Shown: in pieces, positions 51,448-63,960 of the stretch
How the letters are laid out: each line of letters starts with the position of its first letter
Position numbering within the stretch: the first letter of the stretch is position 1
Assembly: GCA_009193035.1 (NCBI GenBank)
Contig: SWDT01000567.1
Location: forward strand, 186,001-250,000
DNA from: Halicephalobus mephisto
Taxonomy: Eukaryota; Nematoda; Chromadorea; Rhabditida; Panagrolaimidae
Length of the DNA: 64,000 nt
Reading direction: 5' to 3'
The notes under the pieces: generated by a model
Told to the model about the DNA's origin: nothing
The model's database searches: none
What the model saw: the letters and a program-made list of their open reading frames with translations, nothing else
Position numbers and translations under genes: made by a program

Positions 51448-53447
51448 ATGCCGAAAGTGAGAGTCATCGATGTTCGAAAGACAGCGTTGGAAACATTTGT
51501 TGACCTTCTCGAGCTTTCCAGTACTATTTTTTTTTCATAACATGATTTTTTTCAAGATTAAAATTTCGTCCTTTTAGTTGATCGAATCCAATCACAAGAT
51601 TTATGTTTTTGAACGAAATAAAGAAAAAATAAAATTTATAAAAATTAATTTGCATAATCCCACCTGCTGAGATTATCAAACACAAATCGAAAATCGTTTG
51701 TCACAATTTCTGTCTCTTGAAATAAGTGTCCTTTCCAAAATTTATTGTATATTCTCGAATGACACTTCTCAGAATTGGAAAATTTTAATTTTTTTGAATT
51801 TCTGAATTTTCAAAAATCTTTAAAAATTAAAAAAATATAATTTAAATATTTTTAAAAAATATTTTATAAAAAAATTCTGAATTCTCAAAATTTAAAAAAA
51901 AATTATTTGATAAAAAAATTCGGAAATTTCAAAATTTTTAAAAATTTAAAAAATAAAATTTAAAAGTAAAAAATAAAAAAAATCGTTTTAGGATTATTTC
52001 CTAAAAAATTTTGAAATTTTTGGAATTTTTTAAATAATAAAAAAAATGAAATTTAAAACTAAAAAAATTCGTTTTAAGATCATTTTGTAGAAAATTATTT
52101 TTAATTTTTATGATTATATAATTTTGAAACTTGTATTTAAAATTTTCTTTGACTTTTCTAAAAATTCAAATTTTTAAATTTCCTAAATTTTCTAAAAAAT
52201 TCAAATTTAAATTTTTTAAATTTCCTAAATTTTCTAAAAATTCAAATTTTTTAGATTTTTAAATTTAAAATTTTCTAAAAACTTATATTAAAAATTATTA
52301 TCCTATTTGTTTTTAATTTTAAAAGTAACTACAGCTACTTCTGATCCAATCGATAAAAATTCTGTTTATTATTCAAAAAACGATTAAAATCAATTTTTAA
52401 TATGGATTCCGTTGCCCTTGGAATCATCCAAAAATGATTGTTTTTGCTTTTTTGATCTATTCCCATCATCTCAAAAAGCAATCGAGAAATTGATTCTCTT
52501 TAAAATTAGAATTTTTCATTTTTGATTGCTATCAATTTTATTTTTATTTTCTGATTGAAAATAATCATTTGGTAGACAACCTCGTTTTCGACGTGGTATT
52601 TTAGTGTCGTGATTTATCCGATATTTATTAATACTTTCATATGCGAAATTGATTTTATATAATAGTTTCATATATGGAAATCGATTTTAAATAATATTTC
52701 AATATATGGAAACTAACTTTAGATAATATTTTGATATGTGAAAATTGATTTTAAATAATATTTCCATATATCGAAACTAACTTTAGATAGTATTTTGATA
52801 TATGAAAATTGATTCTAAGAGATGGATAAAGAGTTAGATAATCTATATGCTTTGATTTAGAACGTCCTAAATTCTTCTAAAAAAATATTTTAAAAAAATC
52901 AATTACGAAATAATCATTATGCAAAATCGAAATTTTAAATTATTTTAGTTTATAAAAACTCGTGTCAGGACCATTTTGTGAGAATTTTCCTTTTTAAAGT
53001 CTTCAAAATAACAATGTTAAGATTACATCCTCAAAAATTCATAAATCCTAAATTTTTTAAATTTTAGGTTTCGACGCGAAATTCTTGAAAATTTTGTGTC
53101 AGGACCATTTTGTGAGAATTTTCTCTTTTTTAGTTCTTAAAATAATAGCGGTAAGATTACATCCTTAAAAATTCATATAAATATTAAATTTTTTAAATTT
53201 TAGGTCTCGACGGGAAAGTTTTAGGAATTTCGTGTCGGGATCATTTCGTGAAAATTCTCATTTTTATAATGGTATGATTGTTATTCCATGTTCCCGAGGA
53301 TTTGGAATTGACCACTTGTCTCTTCCAATGACCGAATGTCATTTTCCTTAATTCTCAGGCCAGCTGGCTTCTTGGACAAGTTTGGATTTGGAGAATATCC
53401 GGTCTCGAGAAATTACTTTCGGTCATTTGATTAGCAAACTGTATTAA
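51448..53447 (+). CDS. Possible two-exon small gene, 53 aa
   Basis: Exon-like 51448-51520 reads MPKVRVIDVRKTALETFVDL then LELS and ends before a GTACTA donor in phase 1. After an acceptor TTAATTCTCAG, 53359-53447 continues in phase with QLASWTSLDLENIRSREITF and GHLISKLY before TAA. Both pieces have coding-like composition amid AT-rich repeats, but the donor is weak, the intron is 1.8 kb and another frame of the second exon also looks coding (PAGFLDKFGFGEYPVSRNYF). No family is recognised. Confidence 0.2.
52620..53000. repeat. Family-A module with TTTTGATATATGAAAATTGA tandem
   Basis: About six 37-40 bp units of AATAATATTTTGATATATGA and AAATTGATTTT are followed by GGATAAAGAGTTAGATAATC, TTTTAGTTTATAAAAACTCG and TGTCAGGACC. 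The same order of parts occurs at 61330-61800. Confidence 0.65.
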
Positions 53448-54922
53448 CTTCCTTCTTTTAATTTAAAATGGATAAAATGGAGTGATCAAAATTGATTGTT
53501 TACCTTCATTTGGATAATCACGAGAAATCGGACTTAAATGTCAAAGGTCGAATATTGACTTTTGTCGTTTTTGTGGCAAAACAGGGTGACCTAGTGGCGA
53601 GAGTGGGGTCGAGAAAGATGGTTAAAATTCATCAATATCCAATAATAGCACAACTAAAAATAACATTACCCTAAAAATCAATTTTTCCTGCGAAATGATC
53701 TCAACACGAAATTTTAAAACTTTCCCGTCGAGACCTAAAATTAAAAAAATTTAATATTTATATGAATTTTTAAGGATGTAATCTTAATAGTATTATTCTA
53801 AAAATATAAAAAATAGCTTTTTCCCACAAAATGGTCCCGACAAGAAATTCCTAAAACTTTCCCGTCAAGACCTAAAATTTAAAAAATGTAATATTTATAT
53901 GAATTTTTAAGGATGTAATCTTACCGCTATTATTTTAAGAACTAAAAAGAGAAAATTCTCACAAAATGGTCCTGACACGAAATTTTCAAGATTTTCCCGT
54001 CGAGACCTGAGATTTAAAAAATTTAGGATTTATGAATTTTTGAGGATATAGTCTTGATACTACTACTCTAAAAATACAAAAAACTAATTTTTCCTGCAAA
54101 ATGGTCCCGACAAGAAATTTTATAAATTAAAATAAACCCAAATTTTAACCTCGAACTTTGACCTTCAATTTTGATGAAATAAAGAACAAAATTTGAAGTT
54201 AAAATTTGAATTTTTTATTTTAAAACATGACTCAGGTCATATTTTATTCAAACAAATTGAATAAAGTTGAATTAATTTAACTAAGACAATTTTTTGAAAT
54301 AAGAAAATTACAAATATTGTCTTAGAACGAAAAGTTCAATTTTAATCTCAAAATCTGTGATCTTAATTATCAAAGTTAAGGATCAGATTTCGAAATCAAA
54401 GTTCAAAATCAGAATTGATAGTCAAATTTCAAAATCGAAATTCAAAGTTAAAATTTGAAATTTAAAGTCGAAAATTAAAATTCGAAATTCGAAGTTAAAA
54501 TTTGGAATTTAAAATTCGAAATTTAAAATTCGAAATTTGAATTTTTCGTTCTAAAAAATAAGATTATAATTTTATTATAAAAGATTTGGAAGATTCTAAT
54601 TATTAATTAAAATAAAACAAATCTCTGAAATAGAAAAATTCACAAAGGTTGTCTTAGAATAAAAAACTTTAATTTGAACTTTGACCTTTGATAAAATAAC
54701 CTTTAAAGTTGAAATCCGGACTTTTCATTTTGAGACATGATTTTTGATTTAAAAATTATAATTATTAATTAAAATAAAACAAATCTCTGAAATAGAAAAA
54801 TTCACAAAGATTGTCTTAGAATAAAAAACTTTGATTTAACCTTTGACCTTTGATTTTGATGGAATGGAATATCGATTGTGCTTTAGTAAGCTTTATTTCC
54901 ATCCCGTACAGTTCCTCGATCG

Positions 54923-55103
54923 ATGTGGCAAATGTTTTTTCTCTTGACCTTTTCTGTTTCAAGTACCGTCTTTCTCGAAGAATATCCATTTAATCCGAAA
55001 TCGGAAAATCCAGCAGCTGACTTATTCAATTTGTTCTTATTTTTGTTTTAAAATTTAAAATTTAAAATTTAGTAACAAAAGTTGCTTAACCGTGGGATGT
55101 TGA
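54923..55103 (+). CDS. Possible 46-aa secreted peptide gene
   Basis: An exon-like stretch 54923-55032 starts MWQMFFLLTFSVSSTVFLEE, a plausible signal peptide, and continues YPFNPKSENPAADLF. A 40-nt AT-rich intron (GTTCTT...AATTTAG, 55033-55072) joins to NFNKSCLTVGC and a stop. Intron size fits this genome. Directly downstream, a different plus frame (EGFSSIHPKTDIEQTPIPAG) also looks coding, so the true structure is uncertain. No family recognised. Confidence 0.25.
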
Positions 55104-56699
55104 AAGTGCAAATGACCGAGGGGTTTAGCTCGATTCATCCGAAGACAGATATAGAACAGACCCCTATTCCAGCTGGTCCGTTCTCGACCAAGAATGACGG
55201 ACATTGGCCTTAAGTAGTGACAGCCCCGTTCAAAAGCAATAGCTCCCACAGCTTTGTCTCATCTTAAATCCCTGTTTTTAAAACTTTTTATATTTTCTCA
55301 GTGCATATTTCATCATAACCCGTCATTATGTCAGTCATGTTCCAATCAAACAAGGTTTTCGAAAACAGTTATGCCATATTTGGTCCCTGATTTCATCATT
55401 TTTCAATTTTTATATTATTAAAAAATAATTTTAAAAATGATAACTTAAAAAATTTCAAAAATAGAAATTACAGTATTTGGTCCCTGATTTCATCATTTTT
55501 TAAAATTTTTTTAAAACTTCTTTATTATTAAAAAATAATTTTAAAAATGATAACCAAAAAAATTTCAAAAATAGAAATTACGGTATTTTGTCCCTGATTT
55601 CATCATTTTTGAATTTTTTTAAAACTTCTTTATTATTAAAAAATAATTTTAAAAATTTCGAAAAAAATACTGTAGTAGTTTTTTATTTATTTAAATCAAT
55701 TTTTTTTGTTTTTAATGTAGCCTAAAATAACAATCATAATAAAAATTGATTTTGAAAAATAAATTTAAAAAAAAATAAATTATACAGTAATTATTTTAAA
55801 ACTTTTTGACTTTTTTTAAATTTCGAAATTTTTTTGAATCAATACTTTTGGTCACGATTGTCATTTTAGGCTAATCCAACTACTAAAAAGATTAATCTAA
55901 AAGAAAAAAATTTCGAAATCAACTCAAATGAAAGGGGTCAACTATTTCAAGGGATACTGTAGTACAATTTATGTTTTACTTTTTTACATCAATCATGATA
56001 GAAATTTAAATTTTAAAAAATTTGTTTGAAAAAATTAATTTTTAAAAATTCGAAATTATTCAAGGAATAAAATGCCTCAGGGAATACTGTAATATAATTA
56101 ATTCTTTAATTTTTTAGAATTAATTTTATTCGATTTTGATAGAAATTTTAATTTTAAAAAATTTGTTTAAAAAAATTAATTTTTAAAAACTGGAAATTAA
56201 TCAAGGAACAAAATGCCTCAGGGAGTACTGTAAAATAATTTATTCTTTAATTTTTTAGAATTAATTTTATTCGATTTTGATAGAAATTTAAATTCTTAAC
56301 AATTTGCTTTGAAAAATCCGAAAGTAATCAGAGGACCGAATGCCTCAGGGGGTACTGTCGTACATCCGTTGAGGACATGGTTGAGGAAATCTAACAAGTA
56401 TCTGGGACTTGAAAACTTTGAAAACCTCTTGCTTGCCAAATGAGGATTTGTCGGAAGCAAGCGTTTCTCAGTTCCCATTCTGTTTTTCGGCATCTCTAAG
56501 GCTTTTCTAACCCTTTGAATTATGCAAATACATATATACTTTGAGTATGTCAAGAAAATTCTGGCCTGTCTTTGGTTCTTTGTTTTGCACTTGAAGCTTT
56601 ATTTTTGATTTAGCTCAGACATCGACCAATGTTCTTGTTAGATCCTGACAGTCGAATCCAATTTTCATCAAAGCTGTCCATCTCGCGCATTTTTGACTT

Positions 56700-58100
56700 T
56701 TTCTAAAATCATTCTATTGTAAAAATCAAAATAGGCATTGTTATGGAATTATCCAAACGCGAAATTTCTAGAAATTTTAGAAAATTTCAAAAATTTAGGT
56801 AAAACTAAAAAGAAAAATCGCGAGTCGATTTTGATTTGCCAGATTTTCCATTTTTACCATTTTTGTACTTTTCTCTCTCTTTGCGCGCGAATTCAAAAAT
56901 TCCAAAACAGTTTATATCAATTTTTAATTTTCATCAAATCATTAAAATCAAAAATTAAAATTTTTTCAAATTGTAAGATTTTTGAGAAATTTTAAAATTT
57001 AGGTTAAACTTAAAAGAAAAACCGCGAGTCGATTTTGATTTGCCAGATTTTCCACTTTTTCAGTCTCATATGACTTGTTCGTTTGCCCGGATATTCAAAA
57101 ATTATTGTTTTTTAAATTATAATTTTTTATTTCTATTGCAAAAATTAAAAATAAGTTTTCCAAAATTGTCTCAGTGTGAATTTTTAAGGTTTTTTGAAAA
57201 ATTTAAATTTTAAGTAAAAAGATGAAAAATAGAGAAAGCAAGTCGGTTTCAATAATGAATTACCAGATTTATCATTTTTGCCATTATTACAAATTTCCCT
57301 CCCTCTGCACGAGAATTTCGAAATTCCAAGAAAATCATCTTTTTTATTAAATTCTTTTTATTTTATCGTAAAAATGAGAATTAAAAGTTTTCGAAATTAT
57401 CCAAACGCGAAATTGTAAGACTTTTTAGAAATTTAAAAACTTGAATAAAAAGTAGAAAAAAGAACCGATTTACCATTTTTTCAGTTCACATAACTTGTTC
57501 GTCTGCGCGAGAATTTTGAAATTTTAGAAAATTTTACACTACTTTTTGATGACAATTGTCTTTATATTGTTGTAAAAATGAGAATTAAAAGTTTTCGAAA
57601 TTACTCAAACGCGGAATTTGAAGATTCGTTGAGAAGTTAAGAAATTTAGGTAAAAAGAAAGAACAAAAAGTGTGTGCCGAGAGAGCGAGAGTCGATTTGC
57701 CAGATTTTCTACCTTCACCATTTTTGTAATATTTTCTCCTTTTGCGCGCGAATTCAAATATTCCAAAACAGTTCATATCATTTTTAATCATAATTCTCTT
57801 CATATTATTGTAAAAATGAGAATTAAGTTTTTGAAATTATTCAAACGCGGAATTTGAAGATTAGTTGAAAAATTAAGAAATTTAGGTAGAAAGAAGAAAT
57901 AAAGAGCGCGTGCCGAGAGAGCGAGAGTCGATTTGCCAGATTTTCCACCTTCACCATTTTTGTAATATTTTCTCCTTTTGCGCGCGAATTCAAATATTCC
58001 AAAACAGTTCATATCAATTTTAATCATAATTCTCTTCATATTATTGTAAAAATGAGAATTAAAAATTTTCGAAATTATTCAAATGCAAATTTTTAAAGCT
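56700..58100. repeat. Array of GCGCGCGAATTC-family repeats (~215 bp units)
   Basis: Five to six units, the last two (about 57580-57795 and 57796-58040) nearly identical. Each has GAGCGAGAGTCGATTTGCCA, GATTTTCCACCTTCACCATT, TTTGCGCGCGAATTCAAATA and ATAATTCTCTTCATATTATT. The long minus-strand open frames here are repeat by-products. Confidence 0.75.
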
Positions 58101-58529
58101 TCCTAAAAATTAAAAAAATTGAGTCAATTTCGAAAATCTATTACGATTTTTTATTTTTACTTTTTACGTAAGAATTTAAAAACTTAAAAATTGTTTTTTG
58201 CTTTTGATAAAAGAGAATCCCATTAAGTGACTAATATCGATCGACCGTATCCCCATCGATTAGGATTTTCGAAATTTAAACAAAATTTTGTGTTTTTTGG
58301 GATTTTTGGGATTTTTAGCTACAGAAAAATTGGAACGTCAAAATAAGATGAGATAAGGAAATGCTCGCTGCCGTTGCACATTTTTTATTTAAAAACACGG
58401 AATCTTTTAGTAGACTGTCATTTCGAACAAAAACAATTATTCCTTTTCAGTTCCTGGTAAAGACTGTCCTTAGCTGATGAACTAAGAACTTTTAAATTTT
58501 CTAGTTTAAAAAAGACCAATTTTATTTAA

Positions 58530-58795
58530 AAAATAAATTTTTAAAATTGATTTTATTTAAAATTACTTAAAAAAATCGATTTTATTTAAAAAAATAATTT
58601 TTTAAATCGATTTTGTTTAAAAAAATAATTTTTAAGATCGATTTTATTTAAAAAAAATAATTTTTTAAATCGATTTTATTTTAAAAAATTATTTTTTTAA
58701 ATTGATTTTGTTTAAAATTATTTTAAAAATTATTTTTTAAAATTGATTTTATTTAAAATTAGTTTTTTAAATATATTTTATTTCAGAAATTTTTA
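58530..58795. repeat. ~34-bp AAAATCGATTTTATTTAAAA tandem
   Basis: About eight units of AATCGATTTTATTTAAAAAA plus variable AATAATTTTTT spacers. Low complexity, no coding content. Confidence 0.7.
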
Positions 58796-58940
58796 TGTTT
58801 TGTTTGAAAAATTATTTTTTAAATCCATTTTCTATAATTTTTGGCTTTATTGAGATGAATATACTTGAAAAATTCCCAAATACGTACATTTCTGTTTTAT
58901 TGAAAGTTGAAGATGATCCTTCAAATTTGATTCCTTGCAG

Positions 58941-59072
58941 AATCACGGGTTGCGTGGACAACTGGTTTTATCCGGTCCCTCCGGCTGCTTTATTCATTTG
59001 GTCAATCGACCTGTTCTGATTCCTCCACCCGTCATTCCTTATTTGTTGCGCACCAGTCAAAATCAAAACTGA
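58941..59072 (+). CDS. Isolated terminal-exon-like island, 43 codons
   Basis: A good acceptor (TGATTCCTTGCAG) is followed in phase zero by NHGLRGQLVLSGPSGCFIHL, then VNRPVLIPPPVIPYLLRTSQ and a stop at 59070-59072. Composition is typical of coding DNA here and unlike the flanks. No upstream exon could be attached and no family is recognised. Confidence 0.3.
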   Translation, partial: NHGLRGQLVLSGPSGCFIHLVNRPVLIPPPVIPYLLRTSQNQN

Positions 59073-59219
59073 CTCATTTTCAACAACATCGAGACTGTAC
59101 ATTGTTCGACTCTGAATCGAATAATGATTCAAGCATTGATTTTATTTCCAAAATCACTATTCTTATTTTTCAAGTAAATTTTAATTCTTAGTTCTATGTT
59201 GAGGTTCATTATTTTAATC

Positions 59220-59640
59220 AACATCAAATCCGCAGGTTGCCCGCAACGTTCTGACAAACGAGTCAAATCCGCAGGTTGCCCGCAAGGTTTAGGTAAACAA
59301 GTCGATGTCAAAGTCGAAATTAAAATCAAATTTGCAGGTTGCATGCAGTTTAAAAAATTAAGTCAAAATTAAATCCGCAGGTTGCCCGCAATATTTCGGC
59401 AGATAAGTTGATGTTAAAATCAAAGTTGTAACGTGCTCACAAAGTTTAAGTAGATAAATCAAAATCGAAATCAAATCTGCAGGTTGCACGCAATGTTTAG
59501 GAAAATAAATCAAAATTAAATCCGCAGGTTGCCCGCAACGTTCTGGCAGATAAATCGATATTTATATTTGCATCTATAAAAATTCCGAAATAAAACCAAA
59601 ATCTGCAGGTTGCTCGCAACATTTTCGCAGTTTATTTAAT
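59220..59640. repeat. Second GCAGGTTGCCCGCAAC cluster
   Basis: About seven irregular units of AAATCCGCAGGTTGCCCGCA followed by ACGTTCTGGCAAACAAGTC and ATGTCAAAGTCGAAATTA. Closely related to the cluster at 29930-30300 but less diverged between units. Confidence 0.7.
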
Positions 59641-59929
59641 TTTTTTACGAAAATTAATTTTGATGTTAATTGTTTTGTATACCTCAAAATTGACATGATT
59701 GACCCCTTAAAGAACAATTTTATTTCCTTAGTCCCTGAGAATTAATGATTCTTTGAAGGTCTAAAACTAAATCGAAGGCGGAGTCAATCACAATTTTGAC
59801 TTTAACTTGCCAGTTGTCAAGGCTGACTGACCATTGGATTAGAATTTCCGTATTTCTCTGGTCTTTAAACTTTTGAGTACAATCGTTATATTTTAAAATT
59901 TGTCTAATATTCATAAAAATTATAATTTA

Positions 59930-60225
59930 TTTTTAAATTAAAAAAAATAAAAATATTCTTTAAAATTATGATTTATTTCTAAATTAAAAAAAATAAAAAT
60001 ATTTATAAAAATTATAATTTATTTTCAAATTTAAAAAAATAAAAATATTTATAAAAATTATAATTTATTTTCAAATTTAAAAAAATAAAAATATTCTTTA
60101 AAATTATGATTTATTTTCAAATTAAAAAAAATAAAAATATTTATAAAAATTATAATTTATTTCTAAATTTAAAAAAATAAAAATATTCTTTAAAATTATA
60201 ATTTATTTTTAAATTTAAAATTTTT
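59930..60225. repeat. ~43-60 bp tandem of AAAATTATAATTTATTTTCA
   Basis: Six to seven units alternate ATTCTTTAAAATTATGATTT and ATTTATAAAAATTATAATTT variants joined by AAATTAAAAAAAATAAAAAT. Purely AT, no coding potential. Confidence 0.75.
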
Positions 60226-60399
60226 GATGTTTTATTATTTTTAAATTCGTGCGAAAAGTATTTTTAAAAATTTTTAATTTTGTAATTTAATATTGAAATT
60301 TTTTTTTATTTAAATTTTACTTGAGACAATTTCGTTAAAAATTGATTTTTGATTTTTATCATATTTTGATTTTTTTATTTTCAAAGTTCTGCGCAAATG

Positions 60400-61000
60400 A
60401 GTGATAATGGAAAAAATGGTGAATTTGGTAATTCATTACGAAAATCGACTCGTTCTGTCCTCACGTGCTTTTTTATTTTTTAATTTCTGGAAGTTTTTGG
60501 AAAATTTATGTCAAAACAATTTTGTAAAAAAGTGTATTTTTTGATTTTAATGATTTGATGAAAATTAAAAATTGATATAAACTGTTTTGGAATTTTTGAA
60601 TTCGCGCGCAAAGAGAGAGGAAAGTATGAGAATGGCAAAAGTGGAAAATCTGGCAAATCAAAATCGACTCGCGGTTTTTCTTTTTGGTTTTACCTAAATT
60701 TCTTAATTTCTCAACGAATCTTTAAATTTCGGGTTTAAAAAAATTTTAAAAACGTTTATTTTTTATTTTTACAATAATATGAAGAGAATTATGATTAAAA
60801 ATTGATATGAACTGTTTTGGAATATTTGAATTCGCGCGCAAAAGGAGAAAATATTACAAAAATGGTGAAGGTGGAAAATCTGGCAAATCGACTCTCGCTC
60901 TCTCGGCACGCGCTCTTTATTCCTTCCTTTTTACCTAAATTTCTTAATTTCTCAACGAATCTTCAAATTCCGCGTTTGAATAATTTCGAAAACTTTTGAT
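60400..61000. repeat. GCGCGCGAATTC-family repeats in inverted orientation
   Basis: Copies here read GAATTCGCGCGCAAAAGGAG and TGGCAAATCGACTCTCGCTC, the reverse complement of the arrays at 56700-58100 and 63120-63960, so the three groups make large inverted repeats. Confidence 0.7.
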
Positions 61001-61329
61001 TCTCATTTTTATAATAGTATGATTTGTCCTTGATTTGATTATTATGGTTTTGACGACGTAATGACCTCCAATTAAGGCACCGATATTGGGTTCTGATTTG
61101 TCATTCTGCAAAAATTCTTTATTCAAACAAAAAAGAAAACTCGTGGGTCCATTTTGGAACTGGACAAGACAAATTTCCGACAACTATGAAAGTGCCTCTC
61201 CTCTTTTATATCATTGAGAGAGAAATCTGTTTAAAAACTAGTATTTCATTCTTTTTCATCTTTCATAAGGGAGCTAACAAATTCGAAGTCACAAGCAAAG
61301 CACCCATTTTCGGCGGGTCACTTTGATGT

Positions 61330-61810
61330 TATGATTTTTAGGATATTTGTTGATATTTCGATATATCAAAATTAATTTCAAATAATACTTTAATATGTGG
61401 AAATTAATTTTAAATAATATTTCGATATATCAAAATTAATTTTAAACGATATTTTTATAGATAAAAATAGACTAGACATTATTTTGATATATGAAAATTG
61501 ATTTTAAATATTATTTTGATATATGAAATAAGTTTTAAATATTATTTTGATATATGAAAATAAGTTTTTATTTTTTGAATATATGAAAATAAGTTTTTAA
61601 ATAGTAATTTCATATATGAAAATTGATTTTAAATATTATTTTGATATATGAAAATAAGTTTTAAATAATACTTTCCTACATAATTATTAATCTTAGAGAG
61701 TAACTATAGAATTATGTACTCTATATACCCTAATTTAGAAATTTCTAAATATATCTAAGAAGAATATCTTAAAAATTTGAAAATTCGTGTCGGGATTACT
61801 TCGTGGCAAA
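61330..61810. repeat. Family-A module with TTTTGATATATGAAAATAAG tandem
   Basis: About nine units of AATATTATTTTGATATATGA type, then CTCTATATACCCTAATTTAG and a CGTGTCGGGATTACTTCGTG end. Same structure as 52620-53000. Confidence 0.65.
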
Positions 61811-62220
61811 AAGTACTTTTAATTCTTCGTGATAATATCATTTTTGTTTTAATTAATTTTTTTAGAATTCTGAGGACTTGTGGAGAATCCAATGGAGAAT
61901 TCTGAAACCGTCTGGTTATTTACGGAAGCTTCTGAAGCCTTCTAGAATCTCGTATGGATTTTTAAAACCTCCTAGAATCCTGTCTAAATTAGGAACGAGC
62001 CTTCTAGAATTCACAATTCTAGAAAACTCCAAAAATTCCCCTCAGGACCACTTTGTAAAAATTTAGTAATTATATTAAAATTTTTTAAATGAAAATTTTT
62101 ACAAAATCAGAAAGTTTAAAATTTCTGGTCCTAACTGGAAAATTGCAAAAATTCCTGTCGAGACAATTTTGGAAAATTTTTTATTTTTATAATAACTGTT
62201 GATTGGATCAGTTCTGAGGA

Positions 62221-62373
62221 ATGGTACTGCATCGATTGCAATCAGAATATTTATCTCGTGCCCTTGATTGCCTTGTATGTCGTGTTCAAGGTCAAAAGCC
62301 AGGGACTCCTAGACTGACGACCTCCCTTGTGCGTTATTTACTTTTGAGTTCTGTTCAGAGCCAATCTGACTAG
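62221..62373 (+). CDS. Possible 50-aa small ORF island
   Basis: The frame reads MVLHRLQSEYLSRALDCLVC, RVQGQKPGTPRLTTSLVRYL and LLSSVQSQSD before TAG. GC content is well above the flanks. An acceptor-like TTGGATCAG lies just upstream. No similarity recognised; it may be one exon of an unseen gene or chance. Confidence 0.2.
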   Translation: MVLHRLQSEYLSRALDCLVCRVQGQKPGTPRLTTSLVRYLLLSSVQSQSD

Positions 62374-63119
62374 TTTCAGCAAGAAAATCATTGCCATATG
62401 GTCAAATCCAGTTGATCTTTTAAAAATTTTATATTTTTTATTTTTAAAGAATTTCATCATTATCGATTTTTTGGATTTTTAAATTTCCGATTTTTTTAAT
62501 TTTAAAATTTCCGATTTTTTTATTTTAAAATTTCCGATTTTTTTTATTTTAAAATTAAAATTTTTTTGGATTTTTAAAATTTCGATTTTTTTTATTTTAA
62601 AATTTTTATTTTTTGAATTTTCATTTTTGGATTTTTTATTTTTTCTAATTTTCTCGATCAAAAAGTAATTTTGTTTTTATTAAAAATTCCATCTTCAAGT
62701 GTGCAATAACGCAAAAATTAAAATTTTTATTGTTTAATAACTTTTTCAATTGTCGAATTCTGAATATTGCTAAATTTGAAAAATACAAACATTTTTGAAA
62801 TTTTATTTTTGGTTAGTACATATACCAATTCAATTATTTTTGTGCGTTCGTCCTCGAAGAATGTGAATTTTTGAAGATTTTAAGACTGCAAGAAGGAAAG
62901 ATTTCCAGGTCACGAGGCCAATGACTTGTTTCATTTCTTTTAAGTTAAAGTGTAACTTTTTATTCATGAGCCAAATTTATTTACTTAAAAAATAATTTGT
63001 TTATGACACTTTTGATTCCGTAGTATCTTCTTGATTTTTTTCCACTTGAAACTTTGCCAAAAATTTTTTCCTTGAAGAGCAAAAATTAAAAAAATCAGTT
63101 CTTTAAACTTATCTCGACA

Positions 63120-63960
63120 CGAATTTTTGGAATTTAAGTGAAAAATAAGAAGAAAAAAGTCGATTGATTTTTCATTCTTTAATTTTCATATAATTCTCTA
63201 CTTTTACACGAGAATTTTGGGATTTAGAAAAATTTCACGATACTTTTTGATGACAATTGTCTTTATATTGTTGTAAAAATGAGAATTAAGTTTTTGAAAT
63301 TACTCAAACGTGAAATTTGAAGATTCGTTGAGAAATTAAGAAATTTAGGTAAAAAGGAAGAACAAAAAGTCTGTGCCGAGAGAGCGAGAATCGATTTGCC
63401 AGATTTTCCACCTTCACCATTTTTGTAATATTTTCTCCTTTTGCGCGCGAATTCAAATATTCCAAAACAGTTCATATCATTTTTAATCATAATTCTCTTC
63501 ATATTATTGTAAAAATGAGAATTAAGTTTTTGAAATTATTCAAACGCGGAATTTGAAGATTCGTTGAGAAATTAAGAAATTTAGGTAGAAAGAAGAAATA
63601 AAGAGCGCGTGCCGAGAGAGCGAGAGTCGATTTGCCAGATTTTCCACCTTCACCATTTTTGTAATATTTTCTCCTTTTGCGCGCGAATTCGGAAATTCCA
63701 AAACAGTTTATATTATTTTTAATTCTTATCAAAGCAGTAAAATCAAAAAATACACTTTTTTACAAAATTGTTTTGACATAAATTTCCTAAAAATTTCGAG
63801 AATTAAGGTAAAAAATAAGAAAACACGTGAAAACAGAGCGAGTTGATTTCAACAATGACTTGCCAGATTGTCCATTTTTCCATTTTCACAAAGTTCTTTC
63901 GTTGTGAATTTTCGAATTTTCTAGAAAGTTCTAAAATTTAGGTAAAAGCTGCCAGATTTA
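63120..63960. repeat. GCGCGCGAATTC-family array, same orientation as 56.7-58.1 kb
   Basis: Two near-identical units about 236 bp apart (63262-63498, 63499-63735) flanked by decayed ones. They match the pair at 57580-58040 very closely, including GTGCCGAGAGAGCGAGAGTC. Confidence 0.75.

Noticed and set aside
57585..58039. Repeated minus-strand protein family (MKRIMIKNDMNCFGIFEFAR) also at 63263-63732
   Set aside because: These frames are translations of the GCGCGCGAATTC nucleotide repeats, vary in frame between copies and occur in both orientations.
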